A stretch of DNA of 64,000 nt from Aldehydirespirator sp965220645 (lineage in GTDB: Bacteria; Actinomycetota; Acidimicrobiia; Acidimicrobiales; Aldehydirespiratoraceae). Location: NCBI GenBank assembly GCA_965220645.1, contig OZ244836.1, positions 2,356,001 through 2,420,000 of the forward strand, written 5' to 3'. Position numbers and translations under genes: made by a program. Below, one piece after another: positions 59,942 to 64,000 of this stretch (positions within the stretch are counted from its first letter, which is position 1; every line of letters begins with the position of its first letter). The notes under the pieces were generated by a model. The model was given only the letters and a program-made list of their open reading frames with translations, did not search any database and was not told where the DNA came from.

Positions 59942-60931
59942 ATGGGAGTCGCGGTGCCGTTTCCCAAGGCGCAGCCGGCCGGCTACGAGTGGTTCGACGA
60001 CGAGCCGTGCTTCGATCCGGCGCGTCACCTCCAGCTCGAGGAGCCGTCCGAGGTCGTGATGCTGGCCGATCTCGGTTACGACCGGGAGGAGATCAAGGCC
60101 AAGGCCACCCCGGTGGCGGCCTCGTCGCCGTTCCGGATTCTGAGCGACGAGGGCGCGGCCGTCATGCTTGCCGTCGCTCGGCGGCTGCGGGGTTACGCGC
60201 GACCCGCGGGCAACCGCATCGAACGGATGAGCCGGGGCGGCTGCTACCGGTCGCGGTGGCTGCGCGACCTGTGCATCAGTCCGGAAGTCAGCGACCATCT
60301 GGAGCGCGTCTATGGGACCGCCATCGCGCCCCATCCGATGCCGGTTCACCTCGGCCACATCAACTACGAGCCGTCTCGCATCGACGCCGCCATCGACAAG
60401 TGGCACCACGACACGCTCCCGCTCGACTACGTCATGGCGGTCACGAATCCGGCGCTCGTGCCGGGCGGACGATTCGAGTACTTCCTGGGCACCAAGCACG
60501 AGGCCACCGCCCTTGCGGCCCAGGATCGCACCCCGCCACCGGAGCGCGTCGTGGCCCCGGAGTTCGACGGTCCGGGGTACGCCATCGCCCTGCACGGCGA
60601 CATGGTGGTCCACCGGGCCGCGCCGCTGGCAGAGCTGGCAGAGCGGATCTCGATGGTGAACGGATACATCGCTCTGGACACCTCCCGGGATGATCAGAGC
60701 CGCACAGCCGACCTGATCATCGTCGACGACCACGAGTCTCTGTGGACCGAATGGGCCAAGACCGCGGCGTGGCGAGCCCACGGCCGGCTTCAGTCCCTGA
60801 TCGACGGACTCGAGTTCACCAGCGACCGTGACTCCGCCGTCGCGGCACTCGAGGCGGCCGTCGGCGATGTGCAGCGGGCCATAGACGAGATGCGAGCCGG
60901 CGAGAGGATGACCGAGCACTACGGCGGCTGA
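59942..60931 (+). CDS. 2-oxoglutarate/Fe(II)-type oxygenase-like protein
   Basis: 329 residues. KWHHDTLPLDYVMAV (HxD) and MVVHRAAPLAELAERISMVNGY (distal His and Arg) fit the facial triad and 2-oxoglutarate site of the cupin-fold dioxygenases, separated by PGGRFEYFLG. Not clearly PhyH; I do not recognise a named subfamily. It may share a regulatory region with the divergent carboxylase operon. Confidence 0.65.
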   Translation: MGVAVPFPKAQPAGYEWFDDEPCFDPARHLQLEEPSEVVMLADLGYDREEIKAKATPVAASSPFRILSDEGAAVMLAVARRLRGYARPAGNRIERMSRGGCYRSRWLRDLCISPEVSDHLERVYGTAIAPHPMPVHLGHINYEPSRIDAAIDKWHHDTLPLDYVMAVTNPALVPGGRFEYFLGTKHEATALAAQDRTPPPERVVAPEFDGPGYAIALHGDMVVHRAAPLAELAERISMVNGYIALDTSRDDQSRTADLIIVDDHESLWTEWAKTAAWRAHGRLQSLIDGLEFTSDRDSAVAALEAAVGDVQRAIDEMRAGERMTEHYGG

Positions 60932-60993
60932 GCATCGACCTCGCTCGACGCCTCGGGGTGGGGGATGGCAGCAGTCGTGCGATGATGGGCGCC

Positions 60994-61692
60994 ATGACTG
61001 GAACCGTCGATGCCAGCGCGGTGGACTTCCATTTCGACGTGCTGTGCCCGTGGGCCTACCAGACGTCGAAATGGATCCGGGACGTCCGCAGCCAGAACGG
61101 GCTGGAGATCAACTGGCGCTTCTTCAGCCTGGAGGAGATCAACCGCTTCGAGGGCAAGAAGCACCCTTGGGAGCGGCCCTGGTCCTACGGCTGGTCGCTG
61201 ATGCGCATCGGCGCGGTGCTGCGCCGCCAGAGCATGGACCACCTGGACGCCTGGTACGAGCGCTCCGGACGGGCCCTCCACGAGGAGGGGCTGCGGGTGC
61301 ACGAGCCGGATGTCGCCCGGGCGCTGCTCGGAGAGATCGGCATGGACCCGGCCACCGTGGACGAGGCCCTCGAGGACGCCACCACCCACGACGTGGTCAA
61401 GGCCGAGCACGACCGGGTCGTGGCCGCGGGCGGCTTCGGCGTGCCGACGCTTTTTTTCGGCGACCAGTCCCTGTTCGGGCCGGTGCTGATCGACCCGCCG
61501 ACCGGCGCCGAGGCCCTGCGCCTGTGGGACGCCCTGACTGCTTGGCTGGAGTTCCCCCACCTCTACGAAATCCAGCGGCCCAAGTCCCGCGACGATGAGA
61601 ACGTCATCGCCGACACCTTCCGCCCCTACATCGAGGCCCGTGACTGGGTGAGCATCAACCGGGGCGAGGTCATCACCTTCGACCGCTCGTAG
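60994..61692 (+). CDS. DsbA-like thioredoxin-fold oxidoreductase
   Basis: 232 residues. DFHFDVLCPWAYQTSKWI near residue 10 has the CPW motif of DsbA/2-hydroxychromene-2-carboxylate isomerase-like proteins, and GFGVPTLFFGDQSLFG holds the cis-proline loop. Actinobacterial members are thought to use mycothiol in reducing or isomerising xenobiotics; the role here is unknown. ATG 60994 is chosen from the domain start. No signal peptide, so it is cytoplasmic. Confidence 0.8.
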   Translation: MTGTVDASAVDFHFDVLCPWAYQTSKWIRDVRSQNGLEINWRFFSLEEINRFEGKKHPWERPWSYGWSLMRIGAVLRRQSMDHLDAWYERSGRALHEEGLRVHEPDVARALLGEIGMDPATVDEALEDATTHDVVKAEHDRVVAAGGFGVPTLFFGDQSLFGPVLIDPPTGAEALRLWDALTAWLEFPHLYEIQRPKSRDDENVIADTFRPYIEARDWVSINRGEVITFDRS

Positions 61693-61738
61693 CCCTGGAC
61701 CGGCGTACGCCACGGTTGATGGGAGGTCAGCAAATCTG

Positions 61739-63802
61739 TTGAGAAAGCCGTCACATACCGACAAGACCCGCTCTGATTTGATGGACGCTGGGGAGATCCG
61801 GGGACTCATCGCCGCGGCCGACCTGCCGAGCCTGCTGGCCGCGCTGGCCCACGCCACCGGGGACATGGGCTTTGCTCCCCCCGAGCTCTGGCTGGACCCG
61901 GAACTCGCGCTGCAGCCCGACGGAGGATGGGACACCGAACAGGTCGAGCGGGCCACAGACCTGGCGGTACGAGACATCGAGCGTGTGCTGGCCGCACGCG
62001 AGGACGCAACCGCACGCGCCGGCGCAACCGAGCCCGCGGACGCAACCGCACGCGCCGGCGCAACCGAGCCCGCGGACGCAACCGCACGCGCCGGCGCAAC
62101 CGAGCCCGCGGACGCAACCGCACGCGCCGGCGCAACCGAGCCCGCGGACGAGTTGGTCGCCGCCCTCATCGACTGGCTGACGGGCACCGAACTCGACGAC
62201 GGCTACCGGGCGATGCTCGCCGAGGAGCTAGCCGTCACCGGGGACCTGCGGGTGCCCGAACCGATCAGCGAAGACAACTGGCCGCCCACCGATGCCGACT
62301 ACCCGGTAGCAGTGATCGGGGCGGGCATGTCGGGCATCCTGGCCGCCCACCGGCTCAAGCAGGCCGGGATCGACTGCGTGGTTCTGGACAAGAACCACGA
62401 CGTGGGCGGAACCTGGCTGGAGAACACCTATCCGGGCTGCCGGGTGGACGTGTTCAACCACGTCTACTCCTACGCCGGCGAGCAGCGCCCCGACTGGCCC
62501 GAGTACCACTCCAGCCAGCCGGTCCTGCTCGACTACTTCCGGGACTGCGCCCGCCGCTGGGGGATACGCGGCCGGATCCGTTTCGGCGTCCGCGTCGAGT
62601 CGCTGGCCTGGGACGACGACTCCCGACACTGGCTGATTCGACTCGACACATCCAGCGGGACCGAGGCCATCACCGCCGGGGCGGTTGTGTCCGCAGTCGG
62701 GCAGCTCAACCAGCCTCTGATGCCCGACATCGAAGGCATCGACGATTTCGCCGGCCCGCACTTCCACAGCTCGGCCTGGCGTCACGACATCGACTGGGAC
62801 GGTCTGCGGGTGGCGGTGATCGGCACCGGGGCCAGCGCCCTCCAGTTCATCCCGCACCTGGCCGAAGCGGCCGCCCACGTCACCGTGTTCCAGCGCACAC
62901 CGCCGTGGCTGATCCCGCGGCCTGTCTACCACCAGCCGCTGGCCGAGGGCCTGCTCAGGCTCTTCGAGCTGATCCCCGGCTACGCCCACTGGTTCCGGCT
63001 GCGGCTGTTCTGGTGCACCCACGAGGGCACCGTCGGCGCGCTGCGACGCGACCCGGCCTGGGACGGACCGCTGGATCAGGCCGTGAGCCGCCGCAACGAG
63101 GAGACCCGCCGCCTGCTCACCCTCTACCTGAGGTCGCAGTTCGGCGACCGCCCCGACCTGCTGGAGAAGGTCGTGCCCAACTACCCGGTGGGGTCCAAGA
63201 GGGTCGTGCTCGACAACGGCATCTGGGCCAGCACCCTAAAGCGGCCCACCGTCGAGCTGGTCAGCGACGGCATCGAGCGGATCGAGCCGGAGGGCGTGAG
63301 GGGAGCCGACGGGCGCCTGCACCGAGCCGACGTGATCGTGTTCGGCACCGGCTTCCGGGCCTCGGAGTTCCTGATGCCGATGCGAGTGACCGGGCGCGGC
63401 GGCGCCGACCTGCACGAGACCTGGGCCGGCGACGCCCGCGCCTACAACGGGGTGTGCGTCCCCGGGTTCCCCAACCTGTTCTGCATCTACGGACCCAACA
63501 CCAACATCGTCGTCAACGGCAGCATCATCTACTTCGCCGAGTGCGCCACCCACTACGTGGTGGAGTGCCTGCGCATGCTGGCCAGCCGTGGCACGGCGGC
63601 TATCGACTGCAAGCCCGGCGCCTACGACCGCTACTCAGCCCGGATGGACGAGCACAACTCGCAGATGGCATGGGGCATCTCGCCGGTCAACAGCTGGTAC
63701 AAGAGCCCCAGCGGCCGGATCGCCCAGAACTGGCCGCTGCCGCTGATCGACTACTGGCGCCAGACCCGCAGCCCCGACCCGGCCGACTTCGAGCTGCTCT
63801 GA
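61739..63802 (+). CDS. FAD-dependent Baeyer-Villiger-type monooxygenase with N-terminal repeat region
   Basis: 687 residues. FAD site GAGMSGILAAHRLKQAG near residue 195, VGGTWLENTYPGCRVD, the BVMO-like signature FAGPHFHSSAWRHD, NADPH site VIGTGASALQFIP, and a C-terminal PNTNIVVNGS segment. Residues about 1-185 form an extra N-terminal domain found in some actinobacterial members. Residues 89-136 are four perfect copies of DATARAGATEPA. TTG 61739 has GGGAGG 12 nt upstream; ATG 61781 is the alternative. Likely oxidises a ketone or steroid-like compound to an ester. Confidence 0.9.
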   Translation: MRKPSHTDKTRSDLMDAGEIRGLIAAADLPSLLAALAHATGDMGFAPPELWLDPELALQPDGGWDTEQVERATDLAVRDIERVLAAREDATARAGATEPADATARAGATEPADATARAGATEPADATARAGATEPADELVAALIDWLTGTELDDGYRAMLAEELAVTGDLRVPEPISEDNWPPTDADYPVAVIGAGMSGILAAHRLKQAGIDCVVLDKNHDVGGTWLENTYPGCRVDVFNHVYSYAGEQRPDWPEYHSSQPVLLDYFRDCARRWGIRGRIRFGVRVESLAWDDDSRHWLIRLDTSSGTEAITAGAVVSAVGQLNQPLMPDIEGIDDFAGPHFHSSAWRHDIDWDGLRVAVIGTGASALQFIPHLAEAAAHVTVFQRTPPWLIPRPVYHQPLAEGLLRLFELIPGYAHWFRLRLFWCTHEGTVGALRRDPAWDGPLDQAVSRRNEETRRLLTLYLRSQFGDRPDLLEKVVPNYPVGSKRVVLDNGIWASTLKRPTVELVSDGIERIEPEGVRGADGRLHRADVIVFGTGFRASEFLMPMRVTGRGGADLHETWAGDARAYNGVCVPGFPNLFCIYGPNTNIVVNGSIIYFAECATHYVVECLRMLASRGTAAIDCKPGAYDRYSARMDEHNSQMAWGISPVNSWYKSPSGRIAQNWPLPLIDYWRQTRSPDPADFELL
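62003..62146 (+). repeat. Four tandem 36-bp coding repeats
   Basis: Units at 62003, 62039, 62075 and 62111, identical at DNA level, encode DATARAGATEPA four times. The lack of any silent change between units implies recent expansion or active homogenisation. Confidence 0.93.
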
Positions 63803-64000
63803 CGAACGTACATATCGCGTACATATCGCGTGTCGGTGGAGGCTGATGCAGTCGTGGCCGTGCGGGATCGCCCCCTCCATGCCGCTGCTGTGGCCGAGCG
63901 CCTGCGCGTGGCGCCGTCGTCGCTGCCAGGGCCCGCGGCTCGGCCGGCTTCGCGGGAACGGTGCTTCTGTACCTGTAGCCCGCCCCGGCCGAGGCTGCCG
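63803..64000. other. Gene-free right end with an 11-bp tandem
   Basis: No convincing gene before the window edge. CGTACATATCG is repeated twice in tandem at 63807-63828, directly after the monooxygenase stop. Confidence 0.5.

Overview
This window is a GC-rich actinobacterial chromosome segment. The class Acidimicrobiia is the best guess, an inference only. Four things point there: a partial core block uvrA-uvrC-rapZ-gap-pgk-tpiA-secG, F420-type PPOX proteins, a TIGR03084 (mycothiol-type) protein, and many genes whose start codon lies 6-7 nt after a TAnnnT -10 box, the layout of leaderless actinobacterial mRNAs.

Layout. 1-14.5 kb: DNA repair genes uvrA (5' cut by the window edge) and uvrC, then rapZ and the glycolytic run gap-pgk-tpiA-secG. 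Between uvrC and rapZ lies a catabolic insert: an SDR, a fused hydantoinase/oxoprolinase, and a FOXRED1-like FAD oxidoreductase that lacks its middle. The yvcK and whiA genes usual between rapZ and gap are absent. 14.6-16.9 kb: a methyltransferase, a DUF3467 micro-operon, a CDF-like transporter and tRNA-Leu(GAG).

16.95-35.35 kb: a probable integrated element. It starts at the 3' end of tRNA-Leu, ends in a 13-bp copy of that 3' end, and carries a P4-type integrase just inside the far end. Cargo: 3-hydroxyisobutyrate dehydrogenase-like enzyme, cytochrome P450, LysR regulator, a cysteine-rich secreted protein split by an in-frame TAG, an M1 metallopeptidase lipoprotein, a Calx-beta/Fn3 secreted protein, a small lipoprotein, an ABC substrate-binding lipoprotein and a GH3 glycosidase. 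Its intergenic regions are long and AT-rich compared with the rest.

35.4-48.5 kb: scattered catabolic and accessory genes: cupin, two PhyH dioxygenases, sulfatase, VapBC toxin-antitoxin, PPOX proteins, Rieske oxygenase, a lipoprotein with a duplicated domain, D-aminoacylase-like amidohydrolase, ArsI/CadI-like VOC protein and ChbG-like deacetylase. 49.2-59.8 kb: a tightly overlapping minus-strand operon with a biotin-dependent acyl-CoA carboxylase, AtuA, TIGR03084 protein, enoyl-CoA hydratase, two tandem kinase-like proteins and a zinc alcohol dehydrogenase. It resembles acyclic isoprenoid or branched acyl-CoA catabolism. 59.9-63.8 kb: a 2OG-Fe(II)-like oxygenase, a DsbA-like protein and a Baeyer-Villiger-type monooxygenase.

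The most unusual signals are two dispersed repeat families. One is a roughly 47-bp element found in coding sequence in a fixed reading frame (inside the hydantoinase B domain and as a tandem tail on the TIGR03084 protein) and between tpiA and secG. The other is a roughly 55-bp intergenic palindrome present three times.
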